Assembly (NCBI GenBank): GCA_913061145.1
Contig: CAJXUQ010000004.1
Span: forward strand, 62,001 to 126,000
Direction: 5' to 3'
DNA from: an uncultured Haliea sp.
GTDB lineage: Bacteria; Pseudomonadota; Gammaproteobacteria; Pseudomonadales; Halieaceae
Length of the DNA: 64,000 nt
Position 1 is the first letter of the stretch; each line of letters begins with the position of its first letter. A program made the position numbers and the translations under genes. The notes under the pieces were generated by a model. It was not told the DNA's origin, searched no databases, and was given only the letters and a program-made list of their open reading frames with translations. Positions 1 to 9,914 of this stretch are shown here, one piece after another.

Positions 1-20
1 CGCATTGCGCGCGGCTGTCA

Positions 21-30
21 GGGGGGGGGG
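21..30. repeat. Ten-G homopolymer run
   Basis: Ten consecutive G residues lie just beyond the stop codon of the aspartate kinase gene, in the short non-coding stretch at the window's left edge. Runs of this length are prone to slippage and to sequencing error. Nothing else is recognisable in bases 1-32. Confidence 0.6.
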
Positions 31-32
31 AG

Positions 33-1475
33 TCAGGAGGCCAGACAGATGGCGCGACCGTGGTCGTGCGGCTCCACCAGTGTGGCGTGCAGGCCGCGAA
101 TTGCCTGCTCGTAGTCATCGTCGTTGACGATAAACTGAATGTCCACCTGGCGCATGGACTGGTGAATTGCCAGTACACTGATGTCGTGCTTGGACAGGGC
201 GGCGACGGTCCGTGCCAGCAGGCCGGGCACCTGCATGTCGCTGCCGATGGCCGAGACGATCGCCACCTTCTGCTCGCGGATTTCAGCCTCTGGAAACATC
301 TCCTGCAGGGCTTTCTTGATGCGTTTCACCGTCTTCAGGTTGACGTCCAGGTAGTGGGTGACCGTGTTGGCATTGATGTCCTTGCCCACGATGTGCCCCT
401 TGAACCGCTGCACGTAGCGCAATATCTCGGTGTCATAGTGGGCAATGATCCCCGCCATGTCCTGGTCGAAAAGCTCCAGGGCATACACGCCGCGACAGCC
501 GGCAATGATCTCCACGCAGGCGGTGTCACTGACATAATCGCCGGTAATCAGGGTGCCTGTGTGCTCTGGCTCAAAGGTATTCTTGACCCGCAGCGGAATG
601 CCGTTCTGGCGCAGCCCCTTGGCCGCCTTGGGATGAATGGCCTCCATCCCGAGATTGGCAAGCTGGTCCGCCACATCATAATTGGTGCGTCCGATAGGTA
701 CCGCGTTGTCCTCCCCAACCAGCCGCGGATCCGCACTGCTCAGGTGGAACTCCTTGTGAATGACCGCCTCACGGGCGCCGGTCAATACCGCGATACGGCT
801 GAAGGTCATTTCGCTGTAACCGCGGTCAAACTGCGTGATCAAGCCCTCGCTGCAGTGCGCATAGCCCGTCACGACGGGCAGTTCAGTGTCCAGATCGATG
901 TCTGCAAAGGCCTGCTGAACACAGGCGTCCAACGGCTGACTACCGGCCGCCTGCCAGCCGCTCAGGTCGACAAACCGTGTGTTGAGACCGTCACGACGCA
1001 ACAGCGTTGCCATGTTCCAGGCGCTGTGCACCTCCCCCACACTGGAGAGCATCTCGCGCACCGTCACCAGATGATCTTCCACCGAGAAGTGCCCGTGACC
1101 GCAAAGGCTGTGCAGATCCTCCAGGCACTTGCGCGCATTCTCGAGCCGTTCGCCAATGAAGTCGTTGGCTTCCTGCAGGGCCTGCGCGTCACGAAACAGC
1201 TCCGCGTTGATGGAAAACATGCTGTCACGCACGGCGTCCAGCGCCTCTTCCCAGCTGCGGTCCTGGAAGCTGCTGGCAAACAGGCCGTAGACGCCGGGCT
1301 TGCCATCTTTCTTGTGCTCCAGCAACTTGTTGGTGATGCCGCCATAGGCGGACACCACGAAAATGCGCTGATACGGCGTGTTGCCATTGCGCTGGCCGAA
1401 AACAATACTGTCACGAACGGCGGCGTAGTCACTCATGGACGTGCCGCCAATCTTTTCCACGGTATGCGTGTTCAC
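33..1475 (-). CDS. ask: Aspartate kinase of the ectoine pathway (Ask_Ect type)
   Basis: This enzyme phosphorylates L-aspartate to 4-phosphoaspartate, the first step toward the aspartate semialdehyde that feeds ectoine synthesis. The family signature KIGGTSM sits at residues 8-14, and the C-terminus carries ACT-type regulatory sequence (IVSAIGSDMQVPG onward). Its place as the last gene after ectABC marks it as the specialised, normally lysine-insensitive pathway copy rather than the housekeeping kinase. I chose the GTG at 1475, giving 480 aa, because a G-rich ribosome site (GGGGGGAT) lies directly upstream and homologues begin close to the KIGGTSM motif. An ATG at 1571 would add 32 residues of low-complexity sequence and overlap the ectC stop as ATGA, so translational coupling from there cannot be excluded. 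Confidence 0.93.
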   Translation of the reverse strand: MNTHTVEKIGGTSMSDYAAVRDSIVFGQRNGNTPYQRIFVVSAYGGITNKLLEHKKDGKPGVYGLFASSFQDRSWEEALDAVRDSMFSINAELFRDAQALQEANDFIGERLENARKCLEDLHSLCGHGHFSVEDHLVTVREMLSSVGEVHSAWNMATLLRRDGLNTRFVDLSGWQAAGSQPLDACVQQAFADIDLDTELPVVTGYAHCSEGLITQFDRGYSEMTFSRIAVLTGAREAVIHKEFHLSSADPRLVGEDNAVPIGRTNYDVADQLANLGMEAIHPKAAKGLRQNGIPLRVKNTFEPEHTGTLITGDYVSDTACVEIIAGCRGVYALELFDQDMAGIIAHYDTEILRYVQRFKGHIVGKDINANTVTHYLDVNLKTVKRIKKALQEMFPEAEIREQKVAIVSAIGSDMQVPGLLARTVAALSKHDISVLAIHQSMRQVDIQFIVNDDDYEQAIRGLHATLVEPHDHGRAICLAS

Positions 1476-1567
1476 GGATCCCCCCGTCTTGCACCCGGAG
1501 CGCAGTTCCGCACTGCCCTCACCGGGACCGGCCGCTTGGACTATGTTTGCTACCTCACCCATGGGAC

Positions 1568-1972
1568 TCACGCCCCCACGCGGTCAGCGTGCAACTCGTA
1601 GGCGCCCTCTGCGTTGTGCACTTCGGTGCCGTGCAGCGGCGGGTTGAACACGCAGGCCATCTTCATTTCAGTGGTCGCTCGCAGCTTGTGTTCATCGTGC
1701 TTGTCGAGCACATACAGCGTGCCCGGCGCAATGGGGTACACCCTGCCATCGGCCAGCGTTTCCACTTCACCCTTGCCGGAGATGCAATACACCGACTCGA
1801 GGTGGTTCTTATAGTGCATGCGGAAATCCGCACCCGCGTAAATGGTCGTGATATGAAAGGAAAAGCCCATGTTGTCATCCTTCAACAACAGGCGCGTGCT
1901 ATCCCAATTGCCCGCGGGGTCCTTGATCATGCGGCCTTCCCGGGCCGCCGTATCCAGATCTCTTACAATCAT
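1568..1972 (-). CDS. ectC: L-ectoine synthase
   Basis: EctC cyclises N-gamma-acetyl-2,4-diaminobutyrate to the compatible solute ectoine in the cytoplasm. The product is a small cupin of 134 aa, the usual family length, with the typical N-terminus MIVRDL, the cupin segment [19 protein letters not shown] and the later [11 protein letters not shown]. The ATG at 1972 is preferred because homologues begin MIVR and a GGAG lies about nine bases upstream; a TTG at 1987 would add five residues. It is third in the minus-strand operon ectA-ectB-ectC-ask. Confidence 0.97.
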   Translation of the reverse strand: MIVRDLDTAAREGRMIKDPAGNWDSTRLLLKDDNMGFSFHITTIYAGADFRMHYKNHLESVYCISGKGEVETLADGRVYPIAPGTLYVLDKHDEHKLRATTEMKMACVFNPPLHGTEVHNAEGAYELHADRVGA

Positions 1973-2038
1973 CCTGTAATTCTCCAACTCCTGTACATGT
2001 CTATCACCGCTCTTCGCGGCAGCGAGGATCGCGGGCGA

Positions 2039-3376
<1,338 letters not shown>

Positions 3377-3452
3377 TCATCCTCTCGTTAAATCTGTGTA
3401 CTGTGACTGCGAAAAAGGTGATGTGGGGTAGACGCCTCGCGGCGCGACCAGG

Positions 3453-3968
3453 TCAGCGCCCTACAGCGCGCAGAACCGGCCTGGACAGCGGGCCAATGCG
3501 CGCGCGGATCTCGCTGTCATGGCTGCCTTTGAAATGGCGATTCCGGTCGAACCAGACCGCCCGCTCCAGCGTTGCGCACCGACGCCCGGCAAAGCTTTCA
3601 AACAGCTTCCAGGAGGCGGCGTTGTCTTCGGTGATGGTCGTCTCCATATGCTGGATCCACTCGTTTCCGGGGCGGTCCACGATGGCGTCGAGCATGCGCC
3701 CGGCCAGTCCGCGACCTCGGCCACTCTCGCCCACTGCTACCTGCCATACAAACAGGGTGTCAGGCCGCTCGGGAATACGGTGCCCGGAAATGAAGCCCGC
3801 GACTTCGCCGTCGGCCTCCGCGACCACTGATGTCGCTGCGAAGTGCGAGCACTGAACCAGGTTGCAGTAGGCGGAGTTGGTGTCCAGCGGCGGACAGGCT
3901 GCGATGAGTTCGTGCACTGCCATGCCGTCTGCCGCGGTGGGCACGCGTAATCTCAGGTCGTTGGCCAT
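3453..3968 (-). CDS. ectA: L-2,4-diaminobutyric acid acetyltransferase
   Basis: EctA transfers an acetyl group from acetyl-CoA to the 4-amino group of diaminobutyrate. It is a GNAT-fold protein of 171 aa, typical for the family. The acetyl-CoA pyrophosphate-binding loop is visible at about residues 80-90 (GESGRGRGLAG), and the N-terminal segment LDTNSAYCN is characteristic of EctA. It is the first gene of the ectoine operon. A purine-rich AGAGGG lies about ten bases before its ATG, and a strong -10 box with an overlapping palindrome lies just upstream. Confidence 0.97.
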   Translation of the reverse strand: MANDLRLRVPTAADGMAVHELIAACPPLDTNSAYCNLVQCSHFAATSVVAEADGEVAGFISGHRIPERPDTLFVWQVAVGESGRGRGLAGRMLDAIVDRPGNEWIQHMETTITEDNAASWKLFESFAGRRCATLERAVWFDRNRHFKGSHDSEIRARIGPLSRPVLRAVGR

Positions 3969-3986
3969 GATCTATTTGCCCTCTAA

Positions 3987-4004
3987 TATTTAGTGCGCTA
4001 AACA
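3987..4004 (-). promoter_or_regulatory. Candidate EctR operator upstream of ectA
   Basis: An imperfect palindrome made of half-sites TATTTAGT and GCTAAACA separated by two bases lies between the ectA -10 box and its start codon. The second half matches the reverse complement of the first at six of eight positions. From memory, the described EctR1 site of Methylomicrobium alcaliphilum has the same architecture (8-bp half-sites, 2-bp spacer) and a TATTTAGT half-site. Binding here is inferred. Confidence 0.6.
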
Positions 4005-4009
4005 TTATA
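4004..4009 (-). promoter_or_regulatory. Consensus -10 box of the ectoine operon
   Basis: Read on the minus strand this is a perfect TATAAT, about 36 bases upstream of the ectA start codon. The matching -35 region is weak (TTCGTT-like about 16 bases further upstream). The expected transcription start, about seven bases downstream, falls inside the candidate EctR site, which suits repression by occlusion. Confidence 0.6.
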
Positions 4010-4094
4010 ACCAAAATTGGCGCATAACGAAAATACCGTTAGTTTCTTTTTACATCTTTTAGCCGCTTTTTATGGCATTTTGATGAATTATTTG

Positions 4095-4112
4095 TTTTTT
4101 GTTTACTAAATA
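4095..4112 (+). promoter_or_regulatory. Second candidate EctR site, mirror orientation, upstream of ectR
   Basis: TTTTTTGT, two bases, then ACTAAATA. The right half is the exact reverse complement of the TATTTAGT half-site near ectA, and the left half matches TATTTAGT at six of eight positions. The perfect half-site therefore faces the ectR gene, as the other perfect half-site faces ectA. This suggests autoregulation. The surrounding DNA (about 4020-4120) is markedly AT-rich compared with the rest of the window. Confidence 0.45.
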
Positions 4113-4196
4113 TTTACAGTGTGCGGGCACGTTTGCCATTTTTCCCAGAGTCGAGGTGGCCGCTACTAACATCGCAGCGGCTTCCGGAGGTACACT

Positions 4197-4751
4197 ATGT
4201 GGATTCACGCAACGGAGAGGAGCCTCCTGTTGGCCCGTATCGATGATGTCCTGGTCGCGCTGCGACGTGTAATCCGAGCCACTGACCTGCATTCGAGACA
4301 TCTGGCCAAGACCACGGGACTCACTGCGCCACAGATTCTGCTGTTGCAGACCATCCGCCAACGCGGTGAAGTCACCATCGGCGAGTTGGCCACCGACATC
4401 AGCCTGAGTCAGGCGACCGTGACCACAATACTCGACCGGCTGGAGAAGCGCGGTCTGGTCTATCGCAAGCGCTCGGATACTGACAAGCGCAAGGTGCACG
4501 CTCACCTGACACCCCGGGCCATGGAAGTACTGATCAGCGCACCCATTCCGCTGCAGGAACAGTTCAAGCGCCAGTTCGACGAACTGCAGGAGTGGGAGCA
4601 AACCATGATCATCTCCTCCCTGCAGCGTATCGCCAGGATGATGGATGCCGAGCACATCGACGCGGCACCAGTGCTGGACGTCGGCACACTGGACCGACAG
4701 GACAACCACTGCAACTCCGAGGCCGGCGAGCCGGGTGACAAAACCCACTAA
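4197..4751 (+). CDS. ectR: MarR-family regulator of ectoine synthesis, EctR type
   Basis: The product is a 184-aa winged-helix MarR-family DNA-binding protein. The recognition region is near residues 60-90 (GELATDISLSQATVTTILDR), followed by the wing KRSDTDKRKVHAHLT. It is transcribed away from ectABC-ask across a 228-bp AT-rich control region that contains two candidate binding sites, the usual arrangement for EctR repressors of halotolerant proteobacteria. GGAGG stands six bases before the ATG. The C-terminal 30 or so residues are polar and poorly conserved-looking. The assignment to EctR rests on context as well as family. Confidence 0.88.
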   Translation: MWIHATERSLLLARIDDVLVALRRVIRATDLHSRHLAKTTGLTAPQILLLQTIRQRGEVTIGELATDISLSQATVTTILDRLEKRGLVYRKRSDTDKRKVHAHLTPRAMEVLISAPIPLQEQFKRQFDELQEWEQTMIISSLQRIARMMDAEHIDAAPVLDVGTLDRQDNHCNSEAGEPGDKTH

Positions 4752-4768
4752 CCCCGCCACCGGCGGAA

Positions 4769-4797
4769 TTTACCTGAACCCACGCCCGGGCTAGAAT
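4769..4797 (+). promoter_or_regulatory. Probable sigma-70 promoter of sthA
   Basis: A TTTACC -35 (4769-4774) and a TAGAAT -10 (4792-4797) are separated by exactly 17 bases. Transcription would begin near 4804, 40-odd bases before the chosen sthA start codon. This also argues against an in-frame ATG at 4796 as the start. Confidence 0.6.
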
Positions 4798-4846
4798 GCT
4801 CGACCTTCACGGCCCGGTGTGGCCGCTGGGAGTGAGGGCAGAGGGT

Positions 4847-6247
4847 ATGGGGAAAAACAACACATTTGACGTACTGGTGATTGGCTCCGGGCCGGCGGGC
4901 GAGAGCGCCGCGCTGAACGCCGCTAAGCACGACAAGCGCGCGGCAGTCATCGAGGATCGCCCGCTGGTCGGCGGCGGCTGCGTGCATCGCGGCACCATTC
5001 CTTCAAAGGCCCTGCGCCATGCCGTGAAACAACTGATTCGCTTCAATACCGGAAAGCTGTTTCGCGAAATCGGCCACAGCCGCCAGATACCTTACCCTAC
5101 GGCCCTCTCCGTCGCTACCGGCGTGATCGAGCGGCAGGTTGATATGCGCAGCAAGTTCTACGCGCGCAACGCGATCGAACTGCACCTGGGCAAAGCCAGC
5201 TTCATCGACGCACACACGCTTGCCGTGCGCCGCCCCGATGGCATCACCGAGCGCCTCACCGGAACCGATATCGTCATTGCCAGCGGCTCTCGACCCTACC
5301 AGCCAGACAACGTGGACTTCAGCCACCCGCGCATCTATGACAGCGACACCATACTCGACCTGCAACACACCCCGCGCAAATTGCTCATTTATGGCGCCGG
5401 CGTCATCGGCTGTGAATACGCGTCGATTTTCAGTGGTCTGGGGGTCAAGGTCGAACTCATCAACAGCTTCGATAACCTGCTGGCCTTCCTGGACGATGAG
5501 ATTTCCGTCGCCCTGAATTACCACCTGCGCGATATGGGCGTGATGGTCAGGCATCGTGAAGAGTATGAATCCGTGGAAGCGAGCGACCGCGGCGTGGTGT
5601 TACACCTGAAATCGGGGAAGCACCTGCGCGGTGATGCCCTGCTGTGGTGTAACGGGCGCACAGGCAACACGGATGCACTGAACCTGGAGGCAGTTGGACT
5701 TGCCGCGGACCAGCGCGGGCAATTGCAGGTGAACAAGCATTACCAGACCGCGGTGCCCAACATCTACGCCGTGGGCGACGTGATTGGTTGGCCCAGCCTG
5801 GCCAGCGCTGCCTACGACCAGGGACGTTCCGCCGCCGCCGTGTCCCGCGGCAAGGCGAGCACGCGGTACGTGGATGACGTGCCCACGGGCATTTACACCA
5901 TCCCCGAGATCAGTTCCGTGGGCAAAACAGAGCGGGAGCTCACGGACAGCCGAGTCCCCTTCGAAGTGGGGCGCGCCTTCTTCAAGGACACCGCGCGCGG
6001 GCAGATTTCGGGGGAGGACGTAGGCATGCTGAAAATTCTGTTCTGCCCAGACACCCTGAAAATTCTCGGCATACACTGTTTTGGCGCAGAGGCGACCGAG
6101 ATCATTCACATCGGGCAGGCCATCATGAAACAGACGGGGGACGGCAACACTCTGCGCTACTTTATCTCCACCACCTTCAATTACCCCACCATGGCAGAGG
6201 CCTATCGCATTGCGGCCCTGAACGGGTTGAACCGGCTGACGGGTTGA
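4847..6247 (+). CDS. sthA: Soluble pyridine nucleotide transhydrogenase
   Basis: SthA moves hydride between NADPH and NAD+ in the cytoplasm and balances the two pools. The 466-aa protein has the FAD-binding GSGPAGE at 13-19, a second dinucleotide-binding motif GAGVIGCEY midway, and the FAD-contacting YAVGD near residue 310. The redox-active disulfide of related dehydrogenases is incomplete: C45 is present but the partner position is T50, as is usual in SthA. This separates it from lipoamide dehydrogenase and glutathione reductase. The ATG at 4847 follows a GAGGG-rich leader and lies downstream of a good promoter. Confidence 0.93.
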   Translation: MGKNNTFDVLVIGSGPAGESAALNAAKHDKRAAVIEDRPLVGGGCVHRGTIPSKALRHAVKQLIRFNTGKLFREIGHSRQIPYPTALSVATGVIERQVDMRSKFYARNAIELHLGKASFIDAHTLAVRRPDGITERLTGTDIVIASGSRPYQPDNVDFSHPRIYDSDTILDLQHTPRKLLIYGAGVIGCEYASIFSGLGVKVELINSFDNLLAFLDDEISVALNYHLRDMGVMVRHREEYESVEASDRGVVLHLKSGKHLRGDALLWCNGRTGNTDALNLEAVGLAADQRGQLQVNKHYQTAVPNIYAVGDVIGWPSLASAAYDQGRSAAAVSRGKASTRYVDDVPTGIYTIPEISSVGKTERELTDSRVPFEVGRAFFKDTARGQISGEDVGMLKILFCPDTLKILGIHCFGAEATEIIHIGQAIMKQTGDGNTLRYFISTTFNYPTMAEAYRIAALNGLNRLTG

Positions 6248-6252
6248 CCCGC

Positions 6253-6280
6253 GGGCAGCGGCTGTCTCACGCCGCCGCCC
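6253..6280. terminator. Hairpin between convergent sthA and hsaF-like genes
   Basis: Arms 6253-6262 and 6271-6280 form a ten-pair GC-rich stem with one mismatch and an eight-base loop. It lies in the 46-bp gap between two convergent genes. There is no T-tract on either side, so it may act as an intrinsic barrier of modest strength or simply protect transcript ends. Confidence 0.4.
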
Positions 6281-6293
6281 TGGGTACGATGTG

Positions 6294-7325
6294 TCAGGCG
6301 CTGTCGCGGGCCCGGGCCATGTCCATGGCCAGATCTTCGATCATGTCTTCCTGGCCACCCACCGTACGGCGGCGGCCCAGTTCCACCAGAATATCCCTCG
6401 CAGAGAGACCGTACTTGGCGGCGCTGCGCTTGGCGAACAGCAGGAAGCTGGAGTACACCCCCGCCCAGCCCAGGGTCAGGGAATCGCGGTCCACACGCAC
6501 CATGTGATCCATCAGCGGGACAATCAGGTCTTCCGCCACATCCATGGCCTTGAACAGGTCGACACCCGTCTCCACGCCCATGCGGTCGCACACCGCCAGG
6601 AACACTTCCAATGGCGTGTTGCCCGCCCCTGCGCCCAGCCCGGCAAGGGAGCCATCAATGCGCGTGGCACCGGCCTCCACCGCGGCAAGGGAGTTGGCAA
6701 TCCCCATGCCCAGGTTGTGGTGGCCGTGGAAACCCAGTTCGGTCTCGGGCTTCAGCTCCTTGCGGGCCAGCGCAACACGCGAGGTGACGTCATCAGGCAG
6801 CATGTAGCCCGCGGAGTCGGTGATGTACACACAGTTGGCACCGTAGGACTCCATCAGCTTCAACTGCACGACCAGTTCTTCCGCGGGAATCATGTGGGCC
6901 ATCATCAGAAACCCCACCGTGTCGAGGCCGCTGATCTGGGACGCCATGCTGATGTGCTGCTCGGAGACATCGGCCTCCGTGCAGTGTGTGGCCACGCGAA
7001 TCGTCGAAATACCGCAGTCCACCGCCATCTTCAGGTGGTCCACAGTGCCGATGCCCGGCAGCAGCAGTGCGGACACGCGGGTCTTCTTCACCGCCTTGCA
7101 CACCGCAGTGAGGTACTCCTGGTCGCTGGCCGCGGGGAAACCGTAGTTCACCGACGCGCCCCCCAGCCCGTCACCATGGGTCACCTCGATCAGCGGAATC
7201 CCCGCCTCGTCCATGGCCACCGCGATCTCCACCATCTGCTCTACGGTGATCTGGTGTTGCTTGGGGTGCATGCCATCGCGCAGCGACATATCATGCACCT
7301 GGATTTTCCTGCCCTGTAAATTCAT
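6294..7325 (-). CDS. hsaF: 4-hydroxy-2-oxovalerate aldolase (HsaF/MhpE family)
   Basis: The enzyme cleaves 4-hydroxy-2-oxo acids to pyruvate and an aldehyde (acetaldehyde or propanal), passing the aldehyde through a tunnel to its partner dehydrogenase. The 343-aa protein opens with the TIM-barrel metal and catalytic segment [15 protein letters not shown] (about 11-25) and keeps the family's [14 protein letters not shown]. It is the last gene of the minus-strand meta-cleavage operon and begins 14 bp after the dehydrogenase stop. Sequence alone does not distinguish hsaF from mhpE or dmpG; hsaF is chosen because of the hsaA-like first gene. Confidence 0.9.
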   Translation of the reverse strand: MNLQGRKIQVHDMSLRDGMHPKQHQITVEQMVEIAVAMDEAGIPLIEVTHGDGLGGASVNYGFPAASDQEYLTAVCKAVKKTRVSALLLPGIGTVDHLKMAVDCGISTIRVATHCTEADVSEQHISMASQISGLDTVGFLMMAHMIPAEELVVQLKLMESYGANCVYITDSAGYMLPDDVTSRVALARKELKPETELGFHGHHNLGMGIANSLAAVEAGATRIDGSLAGLGAGAGNTPLEVFLAVCDRMGVETGVDLFKAMDVAEDLIVPLMDHMVRVDRDSLTLGWAGVYSSFLLFAKRSAAKYGLSARDILVELGRRRTVGGQEDMIEDLAMDMARARDSA

Positions 7326-7339
7326 CGCGTCTCTCCCCC

Positions 7340-8248
7340 TCAGGCCGCTGCCGGCACAAAGCGACCGGCCAGTATTTCTTCGGCATACATTTCTGCCGTG
7401 CGCAAGCCGGCCGCTGTCATGATGTCGAGGTTGCCTGCATAGCGCGGCAGGAAGTCACCGAGGCCGGCCACTTCCATATAGATGCTGACCCGCTTGCCAT
7501 CGAAGGTGGGCCCGTTCTTCAGGGTGTAACCGGGCACGTACTTCTGCACCTCTGCCACCATCTCATGCACCGAGCGGGTGATCGCATCCTGGTCGGGCTC
7601 ATCCACCGTCAGGCAGTGGATGGTATCGCGCATGATCAGCGGCGGCTCTGCAGGGTTGATGATAATGATCGCCTTGCCCTGCTGCGCGCCGCCGATCAAC
7701 TCAACACCCTTGGCGGTGGTGCGGGTAAATTCATCGATGTTCTTGCGCGTTCCGGGGCCCACGGAGCGCGAGCTGACGGTTGCCACGATCTCACCATAGC
7801 TTACTGCCTGCACACGGCTCACCGCAGCGACCATAGGAATGGTCGCCTGCCCGCCGCAGGTCACCATATTGACGTTCATGGCCCGCTCGGCCACGGCGTT
7901 CTTGAGATTGACCGGGGGCACACAGAACGGGCCGATGGCCGCCGGGGTCAGGTCGATCATCACCGCGCCCTGGGCATTCACCTTGCGGCTGTTGTCCGCA
8001 TGGACATAGGCGCTGGTGGCGTCGAAACAGATCTGGATATTGTCTTCGCGCATATGGGGTACCAGGCCGTCCACCCCTTCACAGGTGGTCTTGATACCCA
8101 TATCACGGGCGCGCGCCAGCCCGGGCGATTCCGGGTCCACACCCACCATCCAGACCGGTTCGATAACGTCACTGCGCATCGCTTTCATCAACAGATCCGT
8201 GCCGATATTGCCGGGGCCGATAATGGCCGCCCTGATTTTCTTACTCAT
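7340..8248 (-). CDS. hsaG: Acetaldehyde/propanal dehydrogenase, CoA-acylating (HsaG/MhpF family)
   Basis: This protein oxidises the aldehyde released by the adjacent aldolase to acetyl-CoA or propionyl-CoA using NAD+ and CoA. It has an N-terminal nucleotide-binding motif GPGNIGTDL (11-19) and the catalytic cysteine in [12 protein letters not shown], near residue 130. Its 302 aa match the family. The gene sits between the hydratase and the aldolase, the order expected for channelled meta-cleavage end enzymes. Confidence 0.92.
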   Translation of the reverse strand: MSKKIRAAIIGPGNIGTDLLMKAMRSDVIEPVWMVGVDPESPGLARARDMGIKTTCEGVDGLVPHMREDNIQICFDATSAYVHADNSRKVNAQGAVMIDLTPAAIGPFCVPPVNLKNAVAERAMNVNMVTCGGQATIPMVAAVSRVQAVSYGEIVATVSSRSVGPGTRKNIDEFTRTTAKGVELIGGAQQGKAIIIINPAEPPLIMRDTIHCLTVDEPDQDAITRSVHEMVAEVQKYVPGYTLKNGPTFDGKRVSIYMEVAGLGDFLPRYAGNLDIMTAAGLRTAEMYAEEILAGRFVPAAA

Positions 8249-8278
8249 TGCTCATCTTCCACATCAGTGTTCAGTTGG

Positions 8279-9067
8279 TCACACAAACCGGCAGCTGCAT
8301 TCACCGATTCCCTCGAGTTCCAGGCGCATGCTGTCACCGGCCACGACAGGGATCAGCGGTGCCAGGGAGCCGGACAGAATCACTTCACCGGCCTTGAACG
8401 GGATACCGAACTCGCCCAGCGTGTTGGCCAGCCAGGCCACCGCCGTCAGCGGATTCCCCTGTACTGCACTACCGAGCCCCTCGGAGTGGAACTCGCCGTT
8501 CTTCCAGATGCGCATCTTCAGGTTGGGCAGGTCGAAATCCCGCGGGTCCACCGCGTTCTGGCCGAGCACATAAACCCCACAGGAGGCGTTGTCCGCGACC
8601 GTGTCCTGAATCTTGATTTCCCAGTTGCGAATGCGCGAATCGACGATCTCGAAACAGGGCATGATCGCTTCGGTGGCGTCCAGGACATCCTGTTCTGTCA
8701 CCCCGGGGCCCTGCAGGTCCTTCTTCAGGCGAAAGGCGATCTCACCTTCCGCGCGGGGCTGAATCAGGTGCCCCGCCACCGGAATGTCCGCGCCATCCGG
8801 AAACTCCATGACATTGGTGAGAAAGCCGAAATCGGGCTGGAACACCCCCAGCATATCCTGCACAGGCTTGCTGGTGACGCCGATTTTTTTGCCGACGACG
8901 CGCTCCCCGTCGCGCTCCAGGCGCAGATTCAGCATGTGCAGGCTGATGTGGTAGGCATCGTCGATGGTGATGTCGGGAGCGCGCTCGGTGAGCGGCGCCA
9001 GGGTACGGAATTCGCGCAGTGCGCGATAGAGCTCATCGCCCAGAGCCATGCGGCCGGCCTCATCCAT
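8279..9067 (-). CDS. hsaE: 2-oxo-4-pentenoate-type hydratase (HsaE/MhpD family)
   Basis: This enzyme hydrates 2-hydroxy-2,4-dienoates (the five- or six-carbon product of the hydrolase) to 4-hydroxy-2-oxo acids. The 262-aa fumarylacetoacetase-related fold shows GKKIGVTSK, the acidic metal-binding stretch around EGEIAFRLKKDL, and CFEIVDSRI. The ATG at 9067 overlaps the stop of the upstream hydrolase by eight bases, so the two are probably translationally coupled. An in-frame start six codons earlier is possible but lies further into the hydrolase gene. Confidence 0.9.
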   Translation of the reverse strand: MDEAGRMALGDELYRALREFRTLAPLTERAPDITIDDAYHISLHMLNLRLERDGERVVGKKIGVTSKPVQDMLGVFQPDFGFLTNVMEFPDGADIPVAGHLIQPRAEGEIAFRLKKDLQGPGVTEQDVLDATEAIMPCFEIVDSRIRNWEIKIQDTVADNASCGVYVLGQNAVDPRDFDLPNLKMRIWKNGEFHSEGLGSAVQGNPLTAVAWLANTLGEFGIPFKAGEVILSGSLAPLIPVVAGDSMRLELEGIGECSCRFV

Positions 9068-9893
9068 GACGCAGGAACTCCACACATTCGCGATTGAACA
9101 GATCCTCGTGTTCCACCATCACCCAGTGTCCACACTCGGAAATCAGGATGAGCCGCATATGCTTGAGGTTCTTGGCCATCGCCAGAATCCCGTTCTCCGG
9201 CATCATTTTCTCATTCATGCCCCAGAAGCCCAGCACCGGGCACTGGATTTCCGCCAGGCGCGAGGTGAGCACCGGGATCTTCATGCTTGCCATCACATGG
9301 CCGTTCATGATCTGCATGATCTGCATACGTTCTTTCACCAACTCGTCGGTGGCATGACGCGGATCGTACATCAGTCCCGTCGCGAACAGGTCCTTCATGA
9401 CCTCGTGAGTTACCGGCTCGCCAGAACCGAACACCTTGAACACTTTCTGCATGCCAGGCATTTGCTGGTATTCATGCAATTCACTCAGGCCACCCGGCGC
9501 CATCAGGATCAGCTTTTCCACCAGCTGCGGGTGCTGCAGCGCGAGCCCCAGGGCCACCGCACCACCCAGCGAGTTGCCGACCACGGTGCAGCGCTCTACG
9601 CACACGGTATCCAGCGTCTGTTTGATGCACTCCACGAAAAAGTCGAGCGTGTGATCGACATCGTCGGGCTTGTCGGAGAAACCGTAGCCGATATGGTCGG
9701 GGACGATGCAACGATAGCCTGCCTCGACCAGAGCCGGGTAGTTGCCCTTGAAATTGCTGTGGCCGCTAGCGCCTGGGCCGGAGCCGTGTAGAAACACGAC
9801 CACATCGCCCTGCCCCTCATCGAGGTAGTGTATGCGATAGCCGTTGGCGCAGTCCGCGTAATTGCCCTCGGGTAGCAGTCCCTTGTATGCCAT
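9060..9893 (-). CDS. hsaD: Meta-cleavage product hydrolase, alpha/beta-hydrolase (HsaD/MhpC/BphD-like)
   Basis: The enzyme hydrolyses the carbon-carbon bond of the ring-opened product of extradiol cleavage. The 277-aa protein has the oxyanion segment HGSGPGASG (36-44), nucleophile S108 in GNSLGG, and the catalytic histidine H256 in CGHW. The acid position, aspartate in BphD and relatives (WGRDDRF), is glutamate here (E228 in WGMNEKM), which is unusual. The ATG at 9893 has AGGGGTG seven bases upstream; a GTG at 9911 would add six residues. The substrate is probably a seco-steroid-like ring product given its neighbours, but other aromatic substrates are possible. Confidence 0.85.
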   Translation of the reverse strand: MAYKGLLPEGNYADCANGYRIHYLDEGQGDVVVFLHGSGPGASGHSNFKGNYPALVEAGYRCIVPDHIGYGFSDKPDDVDHTLDFFVECIKQTLDTVCVERCTVVGNSLGGAVALGLALQHPQLVEKLILMAPGGLSELHEYQQMPGMQKVFKVFGSGEPVTHEVMKDLFATGLMYDPRHATDELVKERMQIMQIMNGHVMASMKIPVLTSRLAEIQCPVLGFWGMNEKMMPENGILAMAKNLKHMRLILISECGHWVMVEHEDLFNRECVEFLRHG

Positions 9894-9914
9894 GTTGTTC
9901 ACCCCTGTCACAGA

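Noticed and set aside
60-1601. Long plus-strand open frame opposite the aspartate kinase gene
   Set aside because: It is antisense to a clear ask gene, has no family features and reflects the open third frame of GC-rich DNA.
4796-4846. Earlier ATG start for sthA
   Set aside because: It overlaps the predicted -10 box and adds residues absent from the family.
7565-9097. 510-codon plus-strand frame over the hsaG, hsaE and hsaD genes
   Set aside because: It is antisense to three coupled pathway genes and histidine/arginine-rich, as expected for a shadow frame.
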